Notes: generated by a model not told the origin, from the letters alone. A stretch of DNA of 64,000 nt from Atrichornis clamosus (GCA_013400975.1 WBMZ01010862.1:33188-97187); one strand, 5' to 3'. Positions 27,391-41,109 are shown, counted from the first letter of the stretch. Numbers and translations are program-made.

Positions 27391-27545
27391 AAACAAGCAA
27401 CAACAACAACAAAACCACAAAACCACACACAAACACAAAACCAGCAGCAGCAAAAAGAAACCCAAATCACCCACCAAAAACCCTGAAAAAACCCACCAAA
27501 CAACAAAACAAAGAAAAATCCAATCCAAAACAAAATGAAAACTTG
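27391..27545. repeat. A/C-rich low-complexity tract
   Basis: About 155 bp of plus-strand sequence made almost wholly of A and C, with only a handful of T and G. It begins as (CAA)n, passes through CACACAAACAC and CAGCAGCAG, and ends as imperfect AAAAC/AAAACC units. The mirror G/T-rich strand produces a long open frame (27288-27560, minus) purely because of this composition. Confidence 0.85.
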
Positions 27546-28340
27546 AACAACTCTCAACATAGCAGAATTATGGGAAACATTAATGATTTATATAACGGAC
27601 AATTAGCACAGTCTGGTCAAGTCAGTTTGCAATCTGGTCAATGCCAAAGGCTGGAACAGCTGCAAAGGGTTTTCCTGTGACAGTTGTGTACACCCCATCT
27701 CATAATTCATGACTTTCAGGTGACTGCACTCCTACAGTCTTTTGAAGGGAAATCTATGCACATATGCAAGAAAAAAAAGTAGATGAGTACTTTTACTCAT
27801 TCACACCCTTCCCCTCGGCAGCTTGCACAGCAAAGCCATAAACTCAGCACTCAGGCAATACACCTCATACTCCAAACCATCAAAACACAGCATGGTAGAA
27901 GCCACTCGTGCTTAGGGATCTAACTTGCAAAGCAGGTATCTTCCAGAGAACATCTCCTTTTCATTCTTTGTTGCTCATAGTAAAGCAAAGAAAACCCAGA
28001 TCATAGGCTGGGAAAGAGACAACCACTATCTCAGAATTAATAGCATGTCAAGTTCCCTCTGTAAGTAAAATCCTTTCAGCTGCTACATGCAGCAGCTCAG
28101 AAAAATTGTAATGCAACATAAATGTAAAGAAAATACAAACAGATCAGCAGTAACATAAAGGCACCTCAGGAATCCTGAAAATGGAAACTGAAAGTCAGAT
28201 CCTGGAGAGACTGAGAACAAACACCAGGAGATCATGATAACTACTACTAAGGTAGGAATTCATCCAGCCAGCTTTACATCGTGAACTAGAACTCCCCTTT
28301 GCCATCTGTAATGTTTAAATTAACCAATTAAATAAATTAA

Positions 28341-28360
28341 AAACAAAACAAACAAACAAA
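28341..28360. repeat. (AAAC)n simple repeat
   Basis: Five near-perfect AAAC units in intron 1, a short simple-sequence repeat with no other feature attached. Confidence 0.75.
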
Positions 28361-31300
28361 AATCAAATAATATTCTCAAGTTTACTTTGCCTATCACAGG
28401 CTAAATACCAATTCATTACAATTATGTGCAACACAGGTAACTCATCCCTTTAAATGTCTCATACATAATAAGTAAGTTACAGGTCTAAAATGCATTACTA
28501 TTGTAATAAATTATTTCCAGTATTATTTACAATATTTTTCAAACATTTACAATATTACACAAATATTACACTTACTAAAGAGCTGAAATCTTCAGCAGAC
28601 ACCAAGATGTAATGAACTAGATTACTCTTATGTGGATATGGCTCAGGGAACAATTAGGGTTCTCTACAATACTTCATTTTTAAAAAAATAAGTTGTTGTT
28701 TTGTTCTTAGCCGTCTTTACTCTGAATTCCATGGCTATTAAATAATTATTTTATGCTTTTCTTTTTTGAAACATTTATTTGAATTTCATATTACTTTTAA
28801 AAGATCATTCCATTTTTAAGGCAGGATCACACTGACAGACATGATGAAAATTATTTCCTTGCAGGCATGATAAAGTCACCCAAAATAGACAAGAAAAAAT
28901 AATTTGTTTCTGGCAAAGAAATGAAAGTTATTTAATTATATTTTTGATCTTCCGTTTGATTCTACTGATGAGAAACCCTACAGCTTTATGTATTTTAAAA
29001 ATAAAGTTTCTATGCCAGAAGAAAGGTGAAAAAAAAAAAGACCAGAAGCAAATGGAATGAGTACATTTGTAGAAGAGGAAGAAGGGATGGAAGCACACGA
29101 CCATGGTTGCCCAAGGGTGAAGTTAAAGAAAAATAAACAAAAGTCAAGGTGAGATGAATCAGTCTAATGGAAGTAGTTCCTAGTATCATCTCTCTAATTT
29201 CAAACTTTTCACAAACTTTACCAATCAATCATTAAAAAATGTTGGGCTGCAGTTTCCCGGTCTCAAATGTGCCAGTGTATAAACTGTTACAAAATCTGCT
29301 ACCAGGGACTTCTGCCTATATACGACCCATTTCACGAGAGGCTGAAGTGGGTCCCAACACACACGGCAGAGACCCGGTCACTCTGGTGCTTGTCAAAGAG
29401 TGCACAGCTGCCAAAGAACAGAGAATGCGCTTCCATCCAGCTGGTACTCAGACTCCTGCACTGACACTATGTAGCTGAACTACTGAAAGCTCATCCTCTG
29501 ACAGGAAGGCCAAATGATTTGTTATGGTATCCTGAAATATTTTTTTCAATACATCACCCACACTTTTGATTGAGTCATAGTGTGCTATCTTCCAATAAAA
29601 GCCTAATTCTCCTTCCAGTCACTGAGGCATTCCCTCAAGATCTGGTAGAGAGCAGCTGACATACCAGTTTCATGACAGAGTAATTTTTAGGGCCAGAAGA
29701 AGCCATAAGCACTCTAACCTGACTTCCTGTAGAGCCTGGGCCATGCAGTGCTTCCCACTGCTACTTCAGAAAGCCCTGTCTTGGGGTGAAAGCAGGCATG
29801 GGGCTGTACATGGGGTGGGCTTTAAATGACCAAGGAATAACACTGCAGCCTACAAATGCTTTTATGGTTACTAACCACAGCTACACCAGGGAACCTAATA
29901 GATCTACCTGTATCAGTTCCCAAAACAAAGCACAACTCAAGCCCTAAAGAAAATCTTTTAAAAAGCAGCCAAATCCCAGGATTTGGGTACATGCCCGCTG
30001 CAGTTAATGAAAACACTGCCTGAATAAGCACTGTATCACTAATAGCTGTTTCACAGGACTTCTGAGATACCACCCACATGTTCAGTGTGTGGCAAAGACC
30101 ACACTACGAGCTGGTGCCATCCTGTACAACTCAATTGGGTTGCACATCAGGAAAGAGGAATGAAATGGGAGAGCAGCTAACATTATTTAATTATTTGTCG
30201 TATCTGCTGAAACACATGCTGAAGAAAAACAGAAGTTCTCGGTGGTTAAAGGCAAGAAAGCACAGGTAAGTTCTATATTGGAAAGGTAGAAATCCTGCAA
30301 TCTAAACTGCAGTGATATCGCATCTCTCAGTCAGATACCAAAATAGTTTTAACTCTTTAGCTCGGGAGATGCGACCAAAACAAAATACCACCAAAAACTC
30401 ACATTGGAGGATGAGTAACCAGCCTCACCTTCAAAAAAAAATGTGGTCTGGAAAAGCAAAGTAGAAAACAGCACTCTTGGTAGGGATGGAGAAGCCTTCC
30501 TCTTTTCACAATGACATCTGCCAGAGGAGAAGATGCAGATGAACCAGAACATGAAAAAAGGCAATAAATATTTAGGCTTCAGGACTCAAATTTGTTTCAG
30601 CACCAGCATCTCAGCTAAAACTATCCGCCAGTTTCACACTGACCAAAATCAAAAGATGGCTGTTAAACTGACTTTCAGGGAAACTAGTAATGCAGTAGTG
30701 CAAAGTATTCAGTGATCACACATGCAGTCCTATCCCCACCAGTATTTTTGACTTCTTCCTCTGTTATCCATAAACACACAATGTTTTTTCCCCACTTATC
30801 AAGTACTGAGCTGCTAGTCTCATTCCATCCCAAGCAACAATATTATTAACAGTAAAGGAAACACTAAGGAAGACATCACACTGCTGATGCTCATCTGAAA
30901 TATCATCCAGTTCCTTCATATGTGACTACATCAGGCTGTTTTGCATGGTATGCTTCAATGGGAAAAGAGAACTACTCTCCTTTTACATTACTGCTGCTTA
31001 AGCACAATGGCACTGGTTAGTTAAAAAAAAACAAACCAAACGCCAAAGCAGTCCAGGCTAACATACCATATGTACTTAGAGAGAAAACCAGAATACTGAT
31101 GCTTATACTGTAGAATGTCCAAGCCTCGTTGCCAGGGCACTCTGTTCTGTTCTCTGTGCTCTCAAATCTTCACTGAGCTGTTCAGGATGTTCAGTTAAGC
31201 AGATAGCAGACTACAACCATGCAGGCAGCCACTTGCACACCAAATTCTCTGCAGATGGCAAATGCTATGGCTGTGAAAAACACAAGGTTAAAATCTCTGG

Positions 31301-34289
31301 CAGGACAACTAGCGAGACTTCTCAGCATTATTCATGAGGCTATAGTTAGGTTCATGCTGGCTAACTGGACTCTTACAGACCATGCTCACCTGTGGAAAAC
31401 ACTGTCATGAAACAAGATAGGAATATTTCCAGGCAGGCTGGAAGCTCTGCTGGCATTGTGTCTTCTGCGTGTTGTGGGCAAACAGGCATCCTTCAGATGC
31501 ACTCACCCTCCTGCGCCTCAGCTGTGTGTTTGTGAGGATGCCACCGCTCCATGATGAACGCTCCAGGTTTGGAAAGGTACCTTACTAGTTCAAATAGGCT
31601 TTATTAACATCCAATAATTACATTAGTCTTTATCATGTTTATTAACAGTGAACCATGACAGCAATGAGAAGATAATTTGTTTCTAAAGGGGTCAATGACT
31701 AAAGGTATGATTTCTCAGGCCTGAGGTTAGCTCAGAAACACTTTCACTGCACGTTATGTCCCCTGGAGATATAGGTACTATTCAAACTTCAGTATAGTTG
31801 TCCTTTCTTAATCCCTTATCAACAATTACCTTCAATAAAGCTATTTAAATAAATTTACAAGTTTATTGCTTAGCAACACTGATTTATAAACTCTCCTATA
31901 GTGACGTGCACTGTCAACTAAGATGCAAAGTCAAGGTGCACTTGCACTGTATCACTGAGCAAAGGTATCCCAGATTGTGCTCGCTTTTGTGCCCACGGGC
32001 TTTTTAACCTCACTACCACCTACTGAGAATCACTCTCTAGAGGCTTGAACACTGTAGATTAGGGCTCCCTGCAGTTTGGTCCTTGCTTTATTATCTGTTT
32101 ACAAGGGATGCAGAAGATGGAATAGTTTTGAAAGAATCAGAGAAAAACAACATGTATTATTAATGAAATTTTGATGTAATTTACTGTTCTGGCTATTCCT
32201 AAATTTTATAATACTCTTACAAGGCTAGTGGGCAATACAGTGGAAAACCACTGGCATTACTATAGAATATTATTGCTACCAATACCTATTTCAACTCGAA
32301 ACAGCCTTTAAGCAGTGTCCATCTGAGGTGCAGATGTGGAAAAATTGTTTAGCACACTTACCTGCTTAAGTAAGTACACATATGGTGAACACTAACACCT
32401 GTAACTATGAGCTGACTGATCACCATTTCTCATTCAATGACAACACTCTAGGAATACACCACTGAAGCTCATTTCACCTATTCACACTTATACAAACAGA
32501 TCCCACAAAAACATGCAGGCAGTGGTCATTAAGGGAGAATCTGCAGAACTACACCTATGTTACTTCACCTGCCTCCACTCATCTGTCTACAAACGGTGAC
32601 AAGATCACAGTTACTTCAGAAAACATACACACTCTAACATACCAAAGAAGAGGACACAGACAAAAAGTTAACGGATGTGATCAGAGTAAAGAGGCATCTT
32701 GGTCCAGTTCCAAAGCACCCCTGAGATCCAAAAGGCTTCTCAAAACATTAGAAGCATGTATTTTTAGGCAGAAATTAAATTAATCAATAGCAAGTACCCC
32801 AGTGTCTTTGCAGGCTGCAGGCTAGAAGATACCTGTGCTTCTGAAACTGAGTTAATCTCTTCAGCTACAAGGTCCCAGGCAGGAGGGACACAAAGCATGG
32901 GAGGCAGGACTAGTGAAGCCACCAGCAGCACTGAGCTCTCCTAAAGAGGGGAGTACTCTGTGCTTCCTCTCAAGTTCACTTGCCCTTGGAGAAGCACCTG
33001 TGATCTTGTCATGGCTGACCTTACATCAAATTTCCTGGGGCGGGGAGGGGAAGGCTGCATCCAAGTCCAGTGCCCACCATTCCCTATATATTCAAAAGTC
33101 CGCATCACTGATATATTGGAAGATAAACAAGGAAACAACTTACTTTGGATTGCCTGATCTAGAAGACCAAAGGCATGAATCTACCCTGTTTTTTTCAAAT
33201 CTACAGTTATTCTGTAAATTCTAACTCTATAGAAAATTACATGCCATAGAAGAAGCCAGCATCTGAACTATGTGGTTGACAAGTTTCTCTTCAGAGCTAG
33301 AAAAAATCCCCTAGAAGATCTAACAAAGCATTTTTGTGAGATATGGTTTACATTCACTCGCAGAGAAAAAGAATGCCAGGACACTCCTTACTCTCCTTAA
33401 TCATCTTAATTAGCATTCATAATTTGGTCTTAATTCACACTCCATCACACAGCAAGAAATCACATACAGCAGTATATTAAAAAAAGGTTAATGAAGCCAA
33501 ATATACAGTGTCAATGAGATAAAGAAATACCCAACTTCAACACAACAGTCTTAACTGTTATCAGATCCTGTACTTCTGGGATGCAAAATGTGCTTTTATC
33601 AGGAAATCTCACAGCCTCAGCTGACTTTCTGTGTATTTTTCTGGTGCTGATTTGCTTAATAAAATTTCTTATGAAAATCACATGTATTTTGCTTTCACTT
33701 TTACTATATTCTTCTTTTGAAATGACACAGGAATCAAGTACTTCTTGGTTTAAATTAACATTCGAGTATTTTGGTTTATTAAAAGGAAATCATAAACTTA
33801 AGTAAAGTAATAAACTCTACTCCAATTCTACAGTGGAGGTGAGAGATCTACATTAATACAGAAACCAGAAAGTCTGACGAAAAAGAATACTGCAGATGTT
33901 AGCACAGATAAAAACACTTACAACACCAAAGAGCAGATTAAGAGGACTCTGAAGTGTGATCCCGATTTATCAAGTAAGAACAGAAATGTTTTAATGATTT
34001 CTAAATGCCAGCAAACCCCATTTGTTTAGTTAGTTTCCATTTAAAATTCTGTTTAATGTATCCTGTAGGCACATGCGGTACTTAATGGATTTTAAATCTC
34101 TCAAAACCAAAAAGGATATGGGCCTCATGCAGTGCAAACCAGAGCACATTATGACGAAAATCTTGATAAACCAGGCATGTCAACACACCCAGGCTGCATC
34201 AAATGAGAGAGGAAGCAGCCAAGTACCCTCCCTCTTTATCACACACATTGAAATCAGGGATGATTACTGTGGGCATTTTACTGATGTGT

Positions 34290-34420
34290 GGCACTGTCTC
34301 TGGACACCGGAGACAGACAAGACTCAGGACCATTATAGACTTTATAAACCAAAACCAAGATCTTGCATCATCCCATCAGCAGACCGGAAGCCAGGGGAAT
34401 GGCGTTACGTGTTATCAATG
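34290..34420 (-). mobile_element. Possible ancient L2/L3/CR1-type LINE reverse-transcriptase relic
   Basis: On the minus strand the DNA encodes WLPV (CTGGCTTCCGGTC near 34395), and after a stop and a frameshift it encodes KILVLVYKVYNGPE (near 34350). This order matches the C-terminal region of reverse transcriptases of the L2/CR1/L3 LINE group, whose family pattern is HWLPV, then R, then FK, then LLxYKAxNGxxP. The copy is broken by a stop and a frameshift and has no flanking tail I can recognise. The plus-strand open frame of 137 codons over this stretch (34073-34486) is then an antisense shadow. The match is short, so this is tentative. Confidence 0.42.
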
Positions 34421-37400
34421 AGAAAACATCACCAAGAGACTGAAGGCATCGGCATCTTAGGAGCTTTAAATAATACTCAGAGATAACTCAGTGCAAACAT
34501 GCTTGAGGCTGCTCTGTAGGTACTGATGGGGCATCGCAGCAGTTATTGCAAGATTTTTTAGACATGCCTGAGCCAGCTGCACACTCATCAGGGCCTACAA
34601 AACCCACACAAGAAGAAACAGCATGTATTAGACTACCTTAAATGTGAATTCCATCATTATACTAGAAGTGGCAAGAGGCACATGTACTTCAAATGCAAGG
34701 ACCAAAAACATGGTAATTTAGAGCTGGTCTTTTAACCAAGAGAAAAAACTTCCACGTCCATGGCAAAACCAAAGAAATAGCAGCATTAATGATGCCTGAT
34801 TTCCTTCAGGTTCCTTGTCTTGTCTGAACTGCTTTTCATATCAAAAAGGGTCACAAATCTCACAAGCTTTTTTCAGTTCTGGAGCACTTAAAGACTGTCT
34901 TCAACCCTGCACCTTCCCCTCCAGCTGTCATGTGACTGGTCACAAGGTGGTTACAAGGCCTCTTCTCCCCACCAGCCACCAACTTTCCAGACACTTATGA
35001 AAAGCTAGTACATTAGGCTTTTCTTTCTCTCTTGCCAATTAAACTGAAATCAAACTAACTGGGGAAAAAACCCAAACATTTTTCAAGAAAATACAGGCAA
35101 AGAGCATAATGAAATAAACTTCATCTTATAGCAAGCATTGCATGTCTAGACAGGCTGTTGGCAAGACTCTGCTGAAGTAAGGGTGTCTGTCCCATCTAAA
35201 AGCTGCCACCTGGATGAAAAAAAGAGTTTGAAAGTAATTGACTACAGAGTTTCCTCCTCACAACTGACAAAAAGACAAAACAAAGATGTCCTGGACTCAG
35301 AGAAGTCAATAGGACTTTTGCCAGTGACCTTGAAGAAAGCCAAGTTTTCAGCCTGGCAGAACCTCAGCAGAGCTCAGTTTCACATCTGTGTTGACAGCCC
35401 CACTTGCTGGCTCCCCCAGTGTGAATACAACTTTCAGGTACCAGGAGAACATCAAGCACCAGCAGCGTGGCACCTAGAGAAGCTTTGGGATGTGGAGAGT
35501 GACTGTATGGTACTGCCCTGGGCATGCAATCAGCTGCCTTTTAGCTCTGCAAAGGCACAGTTCTCTTTTATGTTCTTACTACATCTTATGGAAAACCAGA
35601 AGTACAAAATATAAATAATGTGTTAAAAAAAAAAAAAGAGGGAAAAAAAATCAATTGAAAAAGCAACCAAGGCTATCTTCATGTATTACCACCCTGACTT
35701 TGTTTCATTTCCGATTCTAAAATGAGTCAGAGAGGTCAAGGAAATCTGAGGACACGAGATAAAGTCAGACCTGCCACACCACAACTTCTCTGGTCACCTC
35801 CTCTGAAATAGGAAGGCCAGTGGCATAGTGATAATTGGTGAAATTACCAGCATAGAGAGAGCACTCCCTGAGCCAGGGCCTAACAGTTGCTCACTTGACA
35901 CATGCTGGCACCGTGCTTCCTAAAGAGAGATGAGAACACTCAACTGCTAGCAGATCTAGCATCCCCTCTGTTATTTATTTGACTTTCCCGGACAGGAAAA
36001 TCCTGCATGCAGCTTACAGAGCCAGGTTCCTACAAATACATCTTCTCTGCTGAGCCCAACATAAACTGCACCCAAGCAAAGTAATAAGGCAGGAGAAACA
36101 CAGAGTGACACCTACCAAAACAAAAGTGGAAGGGACTTGTCCCCCTTGTGTTCTAAGTCTAATACTATCCCTGAAGAAACAACAGTGATGCCATTCAAGT
36201 TACTCCTGCAAGCTCACCCAACCCCTTTGCTTCAGAATAAATGCTGCTGAATTAGCATGGGCTGCTCACAACAGTGTGGGAAGGAAGGGTGCACTCTTCT
36301 GCCAGGGAAACAAAAGCATTTCCACAGCCACAGCTGCTGCCCATCACAAGTGACAAAAGCACAGGCCTGCTTCACACCTTCACCTTCAAGATGTACAGGA
36401 AGTAAAGGCTGCTCTGCCCTTACCTAATGATATCATGCACATGTATCTGATGTGGTAATAATGCTATATCAGGCTATATGCCATCATTTCTGCTTCTGAG
36501 CCAGTAACATTTGAGAAGTGGGATTAAATACTTTATATATTATATTCACTATTTAGATTCTGCTACTTCTGTACAGCATAGCTTTATCTTCGCTCAACTT
36601 CCTCTACAACACTATGAATGAATAAATTATTAGAGACATCTCCTGACACAGGCACAAGTATGTCAGGTTGAACATTCCTTGTTGCTCTATGGAAGGATGC
36701 CACCAAATGCTGACTGCAAAGCAAGGACATTTCCAACACAGACTGCAGTGACCTCAGGCCACCTAGCAGGCTAAGTTCAACCTCACAGCATCTGGGAACA
36801 TGACCAGCCAGCAAAAGATGAATGTGTTCAGGAAACTGCTCAACCAAACTTTTTTTCTACCACCCTGAGTAGGGGGTGACAAAATTATATGACAAAAACA
36901 TTACCATGCAATAATGGAAGACATGAGAGATCTGTAAACCATCTGTGTATCATCACTGCCCATGTTCAGAGCCAGACAAACAGACATGGAGGCATTTGTG
37001 CACCAGGGTGTCATTTGTTGGCTATAATGTAAATATCACACCCTCACAAGAGGACACATTGGATTTGACAGAGCAGTTGGTCTGCTATGTCCAGAAGCAC
37101 AGTAATAGAGTACACTGAAACTTTTGCCTGGCCTGCAAGTGGCAAGACCCATGTCCCCTGCTATCATGTGTTCTTTGCTTTTTTTTGAAGTAGCAAATGA
37201 ATACCCAGAAGCAGATCCCTTCTGGCATATGCCTGACATAAGTCGCAACACAAAAAGTACATCTTGAGTGGATCAAACACTTAGATGTACTCACACCACA
37301 CATACAGACATTAGCAAAAATTCTGTTTGCATGCAGTCCTATTTCCCTGTTAATATCCAAAGACTTATTAATGCATCAACCTTATTCCAGTTATCCTGAC

Positions 37401-38329
37401 CATGCTGCTGTTACAAGCAAGCTATGCTTTATCACAGATGTTCCTGACCACAGGATTAGGTCCAGAGAGACAGGGTAGGAAGAGTGAGAATTTCATTTCA
37501 CCACTGCTTCTTCTACCAAAGCAAATAATGACTTAAAAGTTTAATCTTTGACCGAACACCTGGCATATTGATAGTCTTGGTAAAAGACAGCTCAATTAAA
37601 CATATATGAAGAGTGCCACATAACAAGTCTAACCACTTATTTTTAAACTTGGAAGAGTCTGAACAATTGAAAATATCTGGGTTGGGCTTACAAATTCCAC
37701 ACACCCTTTTTATGCACTCAGTCTGCATAGCTGGTAGAAGTAGGTGGCGCTGAACAGACAGTTGAAATCTGAAATAGAAAGGAAAAAAGGAAAAATTTCC
37801 TATACTCATGATATGAATGAGAAAATAGAATGTAGCATAATATTACTTTTCATTTCTGCTGCACAGAAGGATGGAACAAGCTTAGGATGGAAAAAAATCC
37901 TCTATGTATGATATTAATACTGAAGAGTCAGTGGTAGCATGAAAAGAAAAAACACATCATAAAAATTAAATAGCCTAACCATAATAACACTTAGAAGTTT
38001 CTCCCTTGAATCAGCAAACTTACACCCACGAGGAACTGGTGTCAAGTAGAGAAGCAGTGTGTTTTTGCATTTTCAGTATGTATATACATACAAAAAGGAA
38101 ATTTCTGTCAATCCCTCAACACCTTCACAGTTGAAAGAAGAAACAAGTGATGTTAAAAGAAATCTTCTTCTGACTTCATTGGCATTAACAAGTAACTTTT
38201 ACAGGTAAATATTTCTATCTCTTTGCAGTCTCTTCTTCAGCTAGTCTGAAGAAAAGCCACAGACATACAGAGCCCAAACACAGCTATGTATTTCAAAGCA
38301 TTTTCCTTTATATTCTCTTGATAAAAACT

Positions 38330-38358
38330 GGGGAAGGTGGGGGAGGGGGGAGCGAGGG
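38330..38358 (+). other. G-quadruplex motif
   Basis: Four G runs (GGGG, GGGGG, GGGGGG, GGG) separated by 5, 1 and 5 bases satisfy the usual G3+N1-7 quadruplex pattern on the plus strand, the template strand of COBL. It stands alone in otherwise AT-rich intron 1. Confidence 0.7.
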
Positions 38359-39995
38359 AAAGAGAATTTAAAGGACAGGTATATAGATTTCAGCACACCT
38401 AACAAGAAAGGTGGATGTTCCTCCCAGTGCCTGACTGGCAGCAACCAGCTGGGCTCATGCCAGGGACCCAGTCGTGCCCTGCAGTGGAGCCAGCTGAAAA
38501 GGCTGTGTCGCTCCTCCCTGGGGCTGCCCCACCACCCTGCCAGTGATGCACAAGACAGTTAAAAATCAGCAACACTGGCAAAAATGAAGATGCTCAGAAG
38601 AAACAAAACTTCCCGTTTGGCTTCTCTGGTCCAAGAACATTGCCTGGGAATCGGCAGCTGAGGCACGAGCAGAAGCTGAGGGACAGTAAGGTTCCATTCA
38701 TTTCTCTGCTGCCCACAGATCTCTCCACAACCCAGACAGATCCCTCCACCTCTTCAAGCTCATCCAGTTTGTCCTTCTCTGGAAAAAGCATACTACAGCA
38801 AAGTGCTCAGACACCAGTGAAGCAGAGAAGTGTCTTGACAACGTGCCCAGTGACCTGGGCTGTCTGAGAACCAAAGGTGGAATAAGTATCACGCTGCGTG
38901 CAAGAAGCCTTGTGCGAGAAAACACAGCCTCTGGCTATAGCAGAACACCAACCAATGGGGTGTGGAAGCCAACACCAGCAGATCCTGCTAAACTCCAGGC
39001 TCATGCCAGGCCCAGAAAAAGCTACACAATAAAAACAATGCAAAACTCTTAGGGTCAATACAGCTCTCCCCATTCTGAGTCACTCAGTTCACCTTCACTC
39101 CATGTCAAACACAGAATGTGCCTTTATGAAACTACACAAGAAAACTATGAAGGCAAATGAGAGGCTTCACCTGTGGTACAGAGGTGGCAGAATTCCTTGC
39201 TGTAAGGCCAGAAACACGGGATCACACGCTGCCTCAGGTTTTGGCAAGAGGGCTTCAGTCTTACCTGCGTCCTGCAGCTTTGGCTGGCAGTACACCAGGA
39301 GAAACTTCAATCAAACTTTGAAAGTCTACCACTCAAACAAGCTAGACCTCTTCTCTAATTAAAATGAACTCACAAAAATCCCACAAATACAGAGATAAAA
39401 TAAACCACACAAGCATCCAGCAAAATCAAATATTTAAAGAAATAAACAGCAGTTTCTTAAATCCAGCTCAGGGAATGCTCCTTCAAACTCAAATGCTGAA
39501 GCAAGGTGACTGTAGCTTCCTCTTACAGTATCACAGCACAGGGATGCAGCAACACATATGGATGGTGGCAGACAAGTTCTGTATACTGTCTGAAATACAA
39601 AACCCCATCCCTGCATTTTTACTTCAGGTTTTCAATCGCCTTGTTACTTAATACGTGCCAGTAAGCCAAGGATTGCAATCATTAAAATACTAGCTTCTCA
39701 CATGGGTTACATTAGCAGCAATGGTCTTAAAGACACAAATTCTAATAGTCCCAAAAAATGTGGAATCTTCAAAAACTAACACTGTTTAAAAAAAGCTACC
39801 TGCCACTATTAGAAAACTACCTGCACTGTTGCAGACTTTCTTCTGCTCACACCCTCATATCTTTTTTCTGAGTCACAAGAGAGCCACAGTGGTGAAAACA
39901 CAACTTTGAGTTCAAGAGCTCTCTGGTCATTTACTGTGGCCACCTGCTGGTAAACAGGGTTGTAAAATATCATCAAGGAATACGTATCTATTTAA

Positions 39996-40048
39996 ATGAT
40001 TCACATTTAGAATGGTTTAGGGTTGGAAGGGACTTTAAAGATCATCTT
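39996..40048 (-). mobile_element. CR1 LINE 3' end, interrupted (part 1)
   Basis: This is the reverse complement of a CR1 3' terminus: AGAATGGTTTAGGGTTGGAA, GGGACTTTAAAGATCATCTT. The expected continuation is absent here and resumes at 40331, after an inserted CR1 of opposite orientation. Confidence 0.85.
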
Positions 40049-40330
40049 CTTTTCTTCTCCCATGCCTATAGTGAGCGGACAAGAGGAAACAACCTTAAGG
40101 TGAGACAGGGGAGATTCAAATTAGCAAAAAAAATGTTCACTGTTTGGGTGGTCAGGCATTGGAATAGGTTGTCCAAGGAGGTCGTGGGCTCACCTGCAGG
40201 TAGGTGTTCAAGAGTTGTCTTGATCTGCTGCTGGGTGATGTAGTTTAAGGGTTACAGTGGCAGAGCTGGGTGGATGGTTGGATTGGATCATCTTGAAGGC
40301 CTCTTCTAACCCTGATGATTCTATGATTCT
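40049..40330 (+). mobile_element. CR1 LINE inserted into another CR1
   Basis: A plus-oriented CR1 3' fragment: GAGCGGACAAGAGGAAACAA, CCTTAAGGTGAGACAGGGGA, TTGGAATAGGTTGTCCAAGG, a hallmark TTGGATTGGATCATCTTGAA, and a TGATTCTATGATTCT terminus. It splits the minus-oriented CR1 found on both sides, so it must be the younger insertion. The boundaries are good to within a few bases; no clear target duplication is visible, in keeping with CR1 biology. Confidence 0.88.
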
Positions 40331-40696
40331 CCAATTCTTCTGCCACAGGCAGGGACACCTTCCACCAGATGAGGTTGCTCAGAGCTCCATCCAGCCTTGC
40401 CTTCAACACGGAGGGATGGGGCATTCGTAACTTGTTTGGGCAGCCTATTTCAGTGCCTCACCACAGTAACAGTAGAGAATATTTCCTAATCTCCAATCTA
40501 AACCTATTCTCTAAGTTTGAAGCCATTCCTAAGCCTACATGCCCTTGTAAAAAGTCCCTCTCTAGATCTCCTGTAAACCTCCCTTAGGTACTGCAAGGTG
40601 CTATAAGGTCTCCCTGGAGCCACCTCTTCCCTACGCTGAACAACCCCAACTCTCTCTGTCGGTCTTCACAGGGGAGGTGCTCCACTCCTCTTTAAA
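40331..40696 (-). mobile_element. CR1 LINE 3' end, interrupted (part 2)
   Basis: Continuation of the minus-oriented CR1: CCACAGGCAGGGACACCTTC, CCAGATGAGGTTGCTCAGAG, then GCCTTGCCTTCAACACGGAG, ATTTCCTAATCTCCAATCTA, and GGTCTTCACAGGGGAGGTGC. With 39996-40048 it forms one 5'-truncated element of about 420 bp, sense to COBL. Confidence 0.88.
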
Positions 40697-41085
40697 GCTC
40701 AATTCATAGCATCGCGTCTGTTTTCAGATCTTTAAAACCTGTTATGTTTCTCCTGGGAGGCAAGAAATGGAGGGGGGGAAAAAAAAAAAGGGTCTTTATT
40801 CACATCGATCGCTTGCCTGTCGATGCCGGTATTTCTTAGGAATGAACACTTCGGGCAGCGAGGGGAGCACACGGGGACCGAGAGGCCCAGGCGCCGCCCG
40901 GGGGAGCTCTGCTGCCCGCGGCTCCCGGAGCACCGGGGCTTCCCTCTCTCCTCCTGCTCTCCCTCCCTCCATCCCTCCTTCCCCCAAGCGGAGCCCCCCC
41001 CGAGCTGCAGCAGCCTGGCTGGCAGCAGCTGCCCGCTCCCCGCGCTATTCCGGCCGTTCAGAGGGGTCGCTCCAGCTGCCTTTTT

Positions 41086-41109
41086 AAATAGTGCTTTTAA
41101 GCGCTATTT
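41086..41109. promoter_or_regulatory. Near-perfect inverted repeat beside intronic CpG island
   Basis: AAATAGTGCTT, a TT spacer, then AAGCGCTATTT: 10 of 11 positions are complementary. The right arm runs into the MEF2-type site at 41104-41113. Confidence 0.6.

Noticed and set aside
35183..35614. 143-codon open frame on the plus strand
   Set aside because: No recognisable domain, intronic and antisense to COBL; its length is compatible with chance.
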